From assembly GCA_022393335.1 (NCBI GenBank), contig JAJEKB010020927.1:58639-122638 (forward strand): 64,000 nucleotides of DNA, given 5' to 3'. This stretch comes from Macrotrachela quadricornifera. Taxonomy: Eukaryota; Rotifera; Eurotatoria; Philodinida; Philodinidae. Below the pieces are notes generated by a model. The model made no database searches and was not told where the DNA came from. It saw nothing but the letters and a program-made list of their open reading frames with translations. Position numbers and translations under genes: made by a program. Below, in pieces: positions 1-12,700 of the stretch. Each line of letters begins with the position of its first letter. Position 1 is the first letter of the stretch.

Positions 1-702
1 AATAAAAAAAGATAACGCAATTTGTCTCTTACAAAATACTTCTAAGTTTTGTGTTAACATTAATATACTAGCAACAGCCGATCATATTGGAACAATTTAT
101 TTTTTAATGTTTCTAGATCATTTTTTTTGAGACACATCTATCCTCTTATACAGGTTTAACAGAATTTCAGCCACCTCTTTACAAAAGATATTGGTAACAC
201 TCGAAAAATTAGTCGAAAGATGCTGACCACTGAATTAATTTTAATACAAAAGCGAAAATATTTCCAATGCAGAGAGAGACGACTCTATTCAGTCTCATCC
301 ATTGAAGTGTTTACTGCTCGAGTATCAGTACTCAATATAATGACTTTAAAAAAAAGTTTAATTTTTCTATTATATTATAGAAGAAAAACGTTTGTTACTT
401 ATTATTTAGAAAGCTAATCTTCAAATACTGTAGATTGTAAGTTATTGCTAAGACAATAAAGTAATAATCAGAAACTTCCAAATTGTTTATGATTCATAAC
501 ACTTGACATGCTCTCACTTTCGACATGTTTTCTTCCCTTGCCAACAAATATTTTTTCTATCCTGTCCACATTTATGAATCATATCTCTCAAAGTAACTAA
601 TAAATATAAAATGACGGTAAAAATGAAATGTAATCACTTTTCTCTACACGTTGTTTTTCAAAACATACACTCAAACCTATTATTTTTCCATTTTTATTCA
701 AA
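1..702. other. AT-rich intergenic/left edge
   Basis: No coding signal that I can support. One 65-codon open frame near 220 has no recognisable motif and no splice partner. The last 100 bases are presumably the 5' UTR and promoter of the F-box gene; no convincing TATA box can be singled out in such AT-rich DNA. Confidence 0.5.
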
Positions 703-2429
703 ATGAATGAGTCAAAACGTTTTAAACATGATTATACATCACTTGAACAATTACCTAATGAACTCTTTTTGGAATTTTTTGGTTATTTAAATGGTATCGA
801 TATTATCTATGGATTCTCACAATTAAATTATCGTTTTTATTATTTACTTAGAAATTATATTAAAACATTTAATTTTAAATCTATAAGTAAAGTTAAATTT
901 GATTATGTTACACAACATCATGATATTCATGAATGGCAATCATTATGCCTTTCTGATGATGATGAAACACCAGGACAAATACAACTCTTTTGTCAATTAT
1001 TTCCACCTAGTCAATATATATCTCAATTAAAATCATTATCTGCTTTAAATATGAGACCGAAATATGCACAAGAATTTTTATCACAACTTACATCATTTAA
1101 AAATCTTGTTTCATTAACAATTGGAAGAATTTGTGGAGAAAATATTCAACCATTTGAGTTACCATCACTTCAACAACTTGTTGTTACTGCATGTGGACAT
1201 AATACTTGGATGATGGTAAGTAAAAAAGATTAAAAATATTTTCAAATTGAATGGATAATTACTTTAATTAATAGAATTTTCATTCTTTACAAAATCTTGA
1301 ATATACTATAACATATACTTGTCATCATAAGCATGTTCTAACATTACCAACAACACTTAAACAACTAAAATTGTATTATGATGAAGCAAATGATGGAAAT
1401 ACTGTTGAAATTTTACTTAGTCAATTGTTTCAGTTAACAAAACTTGCTTTATATGATAATGGAACTTATAGTTCAATGCCTAATGGTCAAAAATGGGAAA
1501 AACTAATTCAATCATCACTACCATTATTGACAACTTTTCAATTTTGTTTTCCTTTTCATTGTTATCGTAGTACATTTACTGATATAAATCAAGCTATAGC
1601 TTCATTCTCTACACCATTCTATTTATGTGAAAAACGTTGGTTTATTCGATGTGATTCAGATAGTCGATATGCTGCAATGGGCGTACTTTATACTTTACCA
1701 TTTGCATTTGCAGAAATGCCAATTAATATAACATCATTCGATACAAGTGTATCAACTTTAATTAGAAGTGATATAGATGAAATAAAATATGACACTTATA
1801 ATAAAATAAAAACAATAATGTTTAATGAAAAATGTGAAATGCCTTATCGTGCATTTCTTACATCTAAGATTGTTCGATTAGTTCTTAAAACTGCTCTTCC
1901 TACAACTTGGCATTTTTTATTAACTAATTTACGTTATCTAGAATTTCGAAGAACGTTACATATGACATCAGTTGATTTTACTCATTTACTTGCAAATACA
2001 CCGCAACTTCAATCATTAACATTACCAATTATGATTCTTATAAAACTAACAGATAAATTTACAAATAATACTATTTGTGATCAATTATCTCATAGAATTC
2101 AATCATTAACTATATGTAATTATTATTCAGATGGTTTTGATTTAGGTATCGTAAGCGTACGTCTTCTTTCTTCTCTCGTTCGTATTTTTGGTAAATCATG
2201 TAAACATTTATCACTCGCTCTAGCAGCTCATCCTAATACAGTTTTACCAACTTTGAAACGTATGCGACAATTACGTAGTTTACATATTCGTTGTCATCCT
2301 TGGTGTCGTACTTCGCCTACTACTGCAAAATCTTGGCTTGAACAATCGTTAACAGAAACCGATGTGACCGATTTTGCCCATTCTCCAGATGATTATGATT
2401 ATTATGTATGGTTTGGAGATCGGCTATAA
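703..2429 (+). CDS. F-box/leucine-rich-repeat-like protein
   Basis: Two exons, 703-1215 and 1275-2429, joined in phase 0 across a 59-bp GTAAGT..TAG intron, give a 555-residue protein. Residues about 15-55 (LEQLPNELFLEFFGYL, then a hydrophobic stretch ending in ...RNYIKTFNF) look like an F-box. The remainder is a series of irregular leucine-rich segments (for example LSSLVRIFGKSCKHLSLAL and LRQLRSLHIR-type strands) with no membrane segment. F-box proteins recruit substrates to SCF (Skp1-Cullin-F-box) ubiquitin ligases; the LRR-like part would be the substrate-binding surface. The substrate cannot be inferred. The start is the first ATG of the frame. A second gene of the same architecture lies at 33640-36001 on the other strand, so this is probably one member of an expanded family. 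The F-box call rests on pattern recognition, not on a domain search. Confidence 0.8.
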
Positions 2430-3723
2430 AAGAATATCAGTGAAAAGTTCAGTGTATTTTCCCTAGTAATTCAATATGAAAAAGGAATCTATCGAATGGT
2501 CCATAAAAGATTATGCTGTTATTACCACTTTGAAAATTTATCCTCTATCATTCCTTTGATTAAAACATTTTTATCTATGGAAAGATAATGTTTGAATCCA
2601 TCTACAAAATAGTATCTTTATTAAATGTATATAAATTCATCCATTATTGTTTATCAAATACAATCGTACAGTAAAATCAGATACAAAATTTTAAATTTTT
2701 TATTTTTTAAATTTATGATTTAAGTATTTTACTTCGCTTATCAATATTTTCTTTGTTATTAAATGATCCCATTTATAGATTTAGCCAATCATTTCATAAA
2801 CTGTAATGTAATGGATAGAAATTAAATGAATTTAGCGGTTAACGACATTTCAGAGTGAATGCAGGAAAATGAATAACATATTACTTTTGGCTTAAATGAC
2901 ATGTTTGAAGTCTTGCAGTATCTCGCTGATATATCCCATTGTTTTCTAACATTTTATTATCAAATTTAAAATCAATTTCATACTGTAACTAGTTTTTAGA
3001 ACGAACTGATCGAAGTTACGAATTGATACCATTTAACAAAGAGGCAATACTAATAGACGAAATCGAACATTCAGTCAAACAAGTTTGAAAAAAAGAAAAT
3101 ATTTTAAATTCTGAACTTGATTTTATTGTGCTACTACGTTTAATGAAAGGAGCTAAAGAAAATTATATTCATGAAATAAAATATACCCACTTTATGCAGA
3201 ATTTCAAGTATTATCTTTCAATAAAAAACGATATTTAAATTAAGAAGATAGTAGAGAACAGATTTCAAAAATGCTAACAACGCAATTCTTTATGAGTTAC
3301 CTTTGAGAATTTGGTATAATAAAATCAATATAATATACCTAAATATTATTTTATTTTATTCTTTTATAATAATAAGATAATTATTAAATCCTTTAATCTC
3401 AACATACACTGTTAAATTCTTTGTAGATGTCACTTGTTTCTAAAGAAATTTTATGCAATATGATAGAGGTCGATGATGTAGTAAAACGACGTATAAGAAA
3501 ACAGCTGATCTTATTTCACAACTCAATTTAAAAAAAAAGGCAAAACAAATGTATATAGAAAAACGAAATATATCGTGTAAAGCAAATATGAAAACTTCTC
3601 GAACTTTCGTTCTGTTCTTTGCCCTTGCAATGTTTCATTGAATCATCACTTAAATTATAACATCTTTTTAGATACATATATTAAAGTAATCAACAATATA
3701 ATAATAGTAAAACAAGAAAAATA
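2430..3723. other. Intergenic spacer
   Basis: About 1.3 kb between the F-box gene and the HECTD1 gene, both on the plus strand. Stop-rich in all frames with no clear repeat. The last part must hold the promoter and 5' UTR of the HECTD1 gene, but I cannot define the elements. Confidence 0.5.
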
Positions 3724-6700
3724 ATGGAAGCTGACCCCGATGAACTATTGCTTTGGTTAAAAGGTGATGGAAGTGATGAACGTGATCTGCAAATAATTGC
3801 ACTTGAACAATTATGTAAATTACATTTTTTTTTTGTATATAATGTTTATTTCTTTTTCTTTTTATAGGTATGTTAGTTTTAATGAGTGATAATATTGATC
3901 GATGTTTTGAACAGTATGTATTAATTAAATCATATTTATTTATTTTTTGTATCTATATTATTTTTTTTCTAGGTATCAACCTCAACTTTTTCTTCCTGGT
4001 AAAATTTTTATATTAAATTATTATTTTTATTTTCTCTTTTCTATTTAGCTCTCTGTGATATATTTAGTGATCCATTAGCTCCAGCACATGTTCTTGAAGT
4101 TACAGCACGTGCATTAACATATTTTCTTGATGTATCAATTGATTGTGCAAAAAAAATTACATCACATTCAACAATTATACATTCAATGTGTAATTGTTTA
4201 CAAGTTGTTGATATTGATGATCGTACAAATAAAGATTTAGCTGAACAAATTATTAAAGTATTTGAACGTTTATGTTCAAGAGAAGCATCAAGTATATATG
4301 AACAAGATGGTCTTCGTTATGTATTAGATTTTATTAATAATTCATATTCAGTTATACATAGAGATTCATTACAATCAGCTTTAAATGTTGTTGTAAAATT
4401 AATTGGAAAAGTTGATCCACAAAATTCATCAACACTTGATCAAACAATTGAATCATTATCAAATTTACTTTTACATGATGAAGCATTTATAGCTGATAAT
4501 GCATTAAGATGTTTTGCAACATTAGCTGATAGGTTTATTTTAATATTTAAAAATATTAAATTTTAGTTTGTTTTTGTTCTATTTTTTTTAAAATAGATTT
4601 GCAAGAAAACATGTTGATCCTGAACCATTAATGCGTTATTCTTTAAAAGATGTTCTTCTTCGATCATTACATCATGTATCAAAAACAACAACAGATGCAA
4701 CAGGAACACATAATGTATCAAATATACGTGGTGTTACAACAAATCTTTCAGTTGTTACAGGTTTATTATCGACTCTTTGTCGTGGTAGTGCAAAAGTAAC
4801 ACATGATCTACTACGTTCTGATCTTCCGGATGCACTTGAATCAGCTTTATGTGGTGGTGATGAACGTTGTGTATTGGATATAATGAGATTTCTTGATTTA
4901 CTCATCGTTTTACTCTTTGAAGGTTAGATTTTATAATATTATAATTAATAGATCATAGGAGAACACAATAATTCAATCTACTCGAATCATTTTGGTTTTT
5001 TTTTTCGAAAACATTCAGTCCTGAATCAATATATATATATTTTAATTGTTCACGATTAGATTATGAATCGAAATTGTAGATGAAAATTGAGTCGTGTCTA
5101 ACTTGTAATATTCTACTTCTAAAACACTTCAAATATGCTTCTCTCCAGTAAGTCTTCCAAGAGATCGACATAGTATTTTGATTGATATATATACAGTCGA
5201 AGATGCAGAGAACAATTACTTCTAATTTTCTCTTTGTCTACTGCCTTGGAAATCATTTTTTCTTGAATCAAATCGAATACTCCCTCAATGATCTTTCGTT
5301 ATTAACTTTCTTCAGTATACTTACTTAATATGTATGACGAATATCTGGTTCAATAGTTTTTATATCTGATAGCTTCTGACACAGAACATTTCATAAGGAA
5401 ATTTATCTTTTGCATATTGATACAATTTTTCTGACTCATTTTGATCTATGATTAGGACCTTTTCACACATTTTCAAATATGTTTAGGACGTCAAGCACTT
5501 CCTCGTCCTGGACATACATCTCGTACAACAAATCCTTCAAGTCAAACAAATGATTCTTCACGATCACTAACATCAACATTAAATTCTACTCCAGCTTCAA
5601 CTGATCCTTCTCAACAACAAATAATTGAATATATTCGTTCACGTGATAATCAAGCATTTATAAATTATATTGAAGAAAATAATATTGATGTAAATTATGC
5701 TGATAATGTTGGTCAAACAATACTTAATTGGGTATCTGCATTTGGTACATGTGAAATGGTTGAATATTTATGTCGACGTGGTGCTGATGTTAATCGTGGT
5801 CAACGTTCATCATCATTACATTATGCTGCTTGTTTTGGACGTCCAGCTATTGTTCGTCTTTTATTAAAACATGGTAGTAATGTTGATTTACGTGATGAAG
5901 ATGGACGAACAGCATTAGATAAAGCACGTGAAAGACAAGATGATCATCATCAAGAAATTGTTGATATTCTTCAATCAATACAAGAATGGTCTGATACAAA
6001 ACAATCAACAATAAATAATTCAATGAATGAAAAACAAAAAGGTGATATTGAAATGCAAAATATTTATTTTGAACGTTTATTAAGAATATTTTGTCAATTA
6101 TATCAAAATACAATGATATTAACAATAAAACGTAGTACATTACGTTTAATATCAAAATTATTTCAATATGCAATTGTTGAACAAATTCATCAATTAAATA
6201 TTTTAACAACTGTATTTGAATTATTATCAACAATATTAGATACAAATGAAGATGATAATGATACATCAAATATTGTTTTATTAATAATAAAAAATTTATT
6301 TGAAAAAGATCGACATGCATTTCTTGAACAATTTCATTATTTAGGTTTAATATCAAAAATAACATCATTAGCATTATCACATGAAATTACAAATGATAAT
6401 TCTCAACAATCATTAACAATTAATATTATACCAATTGATTCAAAAGATATACTTCCTTATCGACCATATGTATGGAATGAATTTAATATATTAAGAAATC
6501 GTGAATGTTTATATATATGGAATAATTTTATTGTTATTGAATTATCATTAGGTTCAAATGGTTGGTTTAGATTTTTTATTAATAATTCATTATCAACAAT
6601 GTATTCATCAGGTTTATATAGAATTAAAAAAAAAGAAATTTTCATTTTCTTTTTTGTATTTAATTCTTTTTAGGAAGTCCAGAAACAAATATTGATACAG

Positions 6701-9700
6701 ATGAAAATCGTAATGAATTTATTGAAAAATTTCGACGATTAAAACAACAAGTTCTTGATGGTATTGAACAAGAAAAACATCATGAAAAACAACAAATTAT
6801 TATTGCAAGATCAATTTTTACATCAGATATTAATGCAGAAAGAATAATTACTGTTGGAAATTGGTCATTTCAATCGAATGATTCTACACAACTTAGAATA
6901 AATAATGTCGAAGGCGAACAGGTTAGATAAATTCGTTTTACATTAGTAGAAAATAAAATAATAGTATGTAAACTCAAAAAAAAAAAGATCCACTAAAAGT
7001 GCTAATGGCAGGATATTAAAGAATGTAGATCGAACTCTAATAACTTTCACACGTCAAGTTGCGAAAAGAAGACTAGAAATTAACACAAATGTAGACTGAA
7101 ATTATTTAAACAATGATAACTTTTATAGAAAGACAACATCAGTGATCGAGTCAGATCAAGTATACAATATAAATATTTTGAATGTATTTCTATTTAAAAT
7201 TTTTAAGAAAGGATAGAAAAACGTTCAATAGAATGAGAAAGTATACATCACTGATTTTAAATTAACTAAGCAAAAAAACAGAATGTACACTTCTGCAATC
7301 TTTAAACTCATCAATGTATTGAATTAAATAATCAAGAAAATGAATGTGAAACGATGAGGAAATAACTGATTGAATGTAATGGAACAATCAATAATGAAAA
7401 GAAAGTGAATAGATAAAAAAACCATTACGAACAGGAACAAATAGTAATGTAATATAGACATATAAGAGTCATACGCATGGAAGCGTTCGAACTATTGTTA
7501 CAAATATTTCGCTTTTTTTAAAATCAATCATCCTAAAAAAGGGATCGATCGTAATCGGAGAAGTTCGGACTGAGTCAAAGTAAGCAAATTCATGAGAAAC
7601 AGAGAACAAACTTCGTAAAAACATATGTTTTTCTATCCGTTTTTTCCACTAGCATGAATACAAAAAGTATTGATCAAACCGATTTCATCTGTCTATTAAA
7701 ATGCATCATTTTTTTTCTAAAATTCTTCAAAAAATAATTCAATTTCTAGCAATATTTAAAATATGAATTTTTATATTAAATCATAAAATATCTTTTTTAG
7801 GTAACTATTCTTGAACATGGTAAAACTGGTTTTNNNNNNNNNNNNNNNNNNNNNNNNNNNNNNNNNNNNNNNNNNNNNNNNNNNNNNNNNNNNNNNNNNN
7901 NNNNNNNNNNNNNNNNNNNNNNNNNNNNNNNNNNNNNNNNNNNNNNNNNNNNNNNNNNNNNNNNNNNNNNNNNNNNNNNNNNNNNNNNNNNNNNNNNNNN
8001 NNNNNNNNNNNNNNNNNNNNNNNNNNNNNNNNNNNNNNNNNNNNNNNNNNNNNNNNNNNNNNNNNNNNNNNNNNNNNNNNNNNNNNNNNNNNNNNNNNNN
8101 NNNNNNNNNNNNNNNNNNNNNNNNNNNNNNNNNNNNNNNNNNNNNNNNNNNNNNNNNNNNNNNNNNNNNNNNNNNNNNNNNNNNNNNNNNNNNNNNNNNN
8201 NNNNNNNNNNNNNNNNNNNNNNNNNNNNNNNNNTTTCAACTTTATTAAAAATTTTTCCTAATTCTATTGAACAAAATAATTCATCATATGAATATGCAAA
8301 ATTATTTTGTTCAATATTTCTTTCAAATGATCAAACACAAGCATTTCAAATTCTTATATCAAAACTTTTATCAATATTAGAATCAATTGATAAATTACCA
8401 TTATTTTTATATGATGCACCATTTAATTCAAGTTTACAAATATTTTCTAAACGTCTTCGTTTTCAAATACAATATAAAAATGATCAACAATTATTTAATG
8501 ATAAAACTGGAAAATTTTTAAAAATTGAACCATTAACAACAGTAGAACAATTAAAAACATTTCTTGCATCAATGGTAAGTCTAGTGATTTTTTTTTTCTT
8601 AAATAAAATAATCAAAAAAAATAAAATTAGGTTTCAAAACAATGGTATGATCATTCTCATAATCAACTTGAATTTGTTAAACAAATAAAATCCAATAATC
8701 GACAAACATTTACATATATAAGTGATTTTGATCAAAATGGAATTTTATATTGGATTGGTACTAATGGTAAAACTATATCAGATTATACAAATCCATGTTC
8801 AACTGGTCTTATTTCAGGTAGTTTTTTAAAATAAATAAATTTCGTTTTTTTTTAAATCAAAATAACTGTTCTTCTTATTTTTAGTTATTTGTTCAGATAC
8901 AAATATTTCATCTCAACAATTATCTTATACAATTTCATATATACAATCTACAGATGATAATGAAGATACAAATCATGATTATAGTTGGATTACAATTGAT
9001 TTAGGTTTATTTATTATTCCTACACATTTTACGCTAAGACTTGGAAGAAATGATATAACTCATTGGACAAAAAATTTATTATTTCAAATATCAAGAGATA
9101 ATTCACATTTTTTAACATGTGAAATATCATTAGTTAATGATACAAATTCATCAGTAGCAACTTGGATGATAAAAAATCTCGCTGAAAATCCTATAGGTTT
9201 TCGTTATATACGTATACATCAAAAAAGTAATCGTCAACCAATATCAATATCTGGTTTTGAAATTTATGGACAAGTATTGTCACCTGTTGATATTCGTTCA
9301 AGTAAGATTTATATTAATTTATAAAGTGAAGATGTGAGATTATAGCTGATCTCACCTATGAAACTACTGTCTTGTGACCTTACCAATTAAAAGTAAATCT
9401 GATTATGTTTCAGCAATCTCTCTTTGACATCAGACACAAAATGATACGTTGCTAGACTCGTTTCAGTTTAGTATACGAAAATAGATGGTGAATGATTATA
9501 CATTCAATGATAAAATGTAATTCGTTCTATAAGATCCTATGTTTCCGACATTTTTATCTTCGGCTACAGTTAGGAGTATCACACCGAACTAACTGAAACT
9601 AAAATCTCTTTGTCTAATACATTTCAAAATCTAACTGATCATCTCTATTTTCTTAGAGTATTTTGTAATAAATAATACGTTTAATAATCCGTATATATTT

Positions 9701-12700
9701 GAAAATTAAATAATTAATTATTCATTTTTAGAAGCTGAATTGAATCGTTCTCGTTCTACTCGTGATGATAATCGAAATCGTTCAATAAATTTTCGTCAAA
9801 ATCCACCTTATAATCATTCTCTTTCAACATCAGCTGCTAATATACGTATAAATAAAATGCAATCAAATATACTTCGACGTTTAGTAAGTATGGATTCAAA
9901 AGAAAGATCAAATGATTCTACAAGTGATAATCAATCAGAACAATCACCATTAGATAGAATTTTATATGATCTTGCATCCATTCCAAATGATTTATCAAGT
10001 GGTAAATACTATTAAATATTTCATTTAATTTTTTCTTTTAAATTTTATATTTAAGCACTTGAATCTGATGATGCAGATCGTTTAAGATCAGTTATTGAAG
10101 AAACTCTTTTACGTTTAACAAATGATGCAAAACTTACGGAAGATACAAATTTACTTAATTTAATTTCACAACGTAAAAATCTTTCAACATCAGATAGAAA
10201 TAATGATGAATCAACATTTTCATTTTCATCTATTGAACAAACATCAGATACTGAAAATCTTGTATCATCATCTCGTACTACAGATCATGTTATTCAAGTA
10301 AAATAATCATCTATATTAATTTTTCTTTTATTAAATTTGTATTTTTGTTTCTTTTTAGCTTATGCAAGGATTTTGTGATCAATTAGCTCAACAATATGAT
10401 ACTATTATTGCACAAACACAAATTGAACCAGCAACATCATTTGATATATCAACATCATCGGAAGATTTTCTTACACCAATTCATTCAGATATAATAAAAA
10501 TTGATAATCATCTTCTACTTGAACAATTTAATGATGAAACACTTATTGTTCCAAAAGGTTAGTTTTTTTTAAAATTCATATTCGAATAGAATTAATAATC
10601 ATTCTCTTCGATTCTTTCAAACATTTTATTCAGAACAAAACAAAATAAATTTTACCTGTTAATATTGAACAATTCTTTTTTGTATGTCTTCGTTTTAAGA
10701 TTAAGTAAAACCAAGACAGAAAAGCTAATATATTCAATATTAAAATATAGAGTTTACTTTATTCTATAGTATGTTTCGTTTTAATTGAAAATTTTCTGCA
10801 AATTAGAAATAACATTATTCATTGTACGTTTTTTTTTATCCATTTTAGAAGAAACAACTAATATTACAACAACTCAATTACAACAATCAAGTAAGTTTTA
10901 AAAAATGAATTATCATTCTTTGTAAGAGAATCCGAATCGAAGCAAGGTTTTGACTTGTTGCGAACTCTCATGTTGATATCACAATCTAACTAAAAATGAA
11001 AATTCTCGTAAGTAGAAACTATGTGTAAGGATAATATATCAATCTAATGGAAGATTAAACATTCTATTAATTTCACATTTTAAAAATGGTTCTTAAAGAT
11101 TTATTTTTTGAACTCATACGTTGTAATAAAAATACTAATACGAGATTTTTGTTTTTCTTCTAGACGAACATCTACACATTTCTACTGAAGATAACAATAA
11201 AAAAAATGCTACTAATGAATGTTCTGAACAACAAATTATATCGTATATATATTTATAATTAATATAATTTTTTTTCTAATTATTTTTTATTTTTTAATAA
11301 ATAGATCAGAAAATAATATAAATTCAAATTCTTCTTCTACAATAATAGAAAATCCATTGAATACTAATTTAATAATTTTATCAACAATAAATATAGTTGA
11401 TATACCTATAATTGATGATGAAACAATTCCAATTGATGAATCAATAAATTTAACAATTCAACAACGAAAACAAACAGATGCAACAACAACTGATGACGAT
11501 GATGATGATGATGAAAATACACAAATAAAACATATTAAATCAACTACTGAACAAATTGAAGATGAAGAAGAAGAAGAAGAAGAGGAAGAACAACATGATG
11601 AAGTAAAAAAAGAAAAAGCAAACAAAGAAAAATTGAAACTTTTTCTTGTTTTATTTTCAGGTTGAAGAAGAATATAATGATGAATTTCAAGAACAACTTC
11701 ATGGACAACAACAAGAATTAACACATCGAAATTGGGATGATGAATTTGTTTTAAAAAGACAATTTTCTGGTTAAATAATTATTTTGAAATTCTAAAATTT
11801 TATTTATTTTATTTTTCTTTTCTTTAGTTTTACTTCCAGCATTTGATGGTCGACCAGGTCGAACAAATATAAATGCAACACAAGATATTCCTGTACCAAC
11901 AACAATGACACCAAAAGAAGGTAATCTATGTAGAAATTTGAATACCAAAAAAATCATTTTATAAATACTATTTTTAGAAACTTTACCCAAACGAATATCA
12001 AATGCAGATGCATTAGCTGCTGCTAATATGACTTTATATATTCGAGGACCATCACCACAAACATTAGGAGTTTGTATTATTATTATTATTATATATTTGA
12101 TTTATCGTTTTTTTTTATACCTATTATTTTAGTTAAAAGAAATTGATGTTAAAATGGATGATCCACATGCAACTATTTTTAGCTATATACAACAATTAAT
12201 TAAACCATTTCCATCATCACAACGAAATGAACGTATTAAACGAATTTTTGAACCAACATATACGTAAGAATAAACGAACAGTAAAATATATTCGATTTAT
12301 CAGACGAAATAAATTAATATTAGTTAAGAAATTTATGAGAGATTTTTTTGTACGTTTTTTTATTGGATATAAGACCTAGTCTATATATGGGCTAAGTCAT
12401 TCGTTAGCGACATGACACCACAAAATTGAAACATGTGTATCTCGAGAAGAGAATGCTTTCCTATAGCTGATTTTTATATTTTGCATGTGTGCTAAATTAC
12501 TACAGATACTCTGCAAAAAATCAGCTCGAGAGGCCTTGATTGACAAGAGTTATTTCTAAAAAACTATCATTAACGACGTGATTCAGAAAAAGACATCGAT
12601 CTTCACATTTTATGATTCAGCTTAGAAAAACTTGAAACAAAAGCAGCATTTATAAGAAAATCAGTGAGAAGTTCGAAATTAATTCGAAAAGGTACAAATC

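Noticed and set aside
5847..6380. 177-codon minus-strand open frame opposite the HECTD1 ankyrin exon
   Set aside because: Low-complexity Leu/Ile/His-rich mirror of AT-rich codons; the plus strand is a clear HECTD1 exon.
7805..8248. Open frames running through the N gap on both strands
   Set aside because: They exist only because N codons cannot be stops.
11603..11668. In-frame readthrough after the acidic tract ending in LFLVLFSG and a stop
   Set aside because: GTAAAA..TTTTCAG borders and matching downstream sequence ([12 protein letters not shown]) show this is an intron.
11458..11724. Minus-strand frame with a poly-Ser tract
   Set aside because: It is the complement of the GAAGAA/GATGAT acidic repeats of the HECTD1 acidic region.
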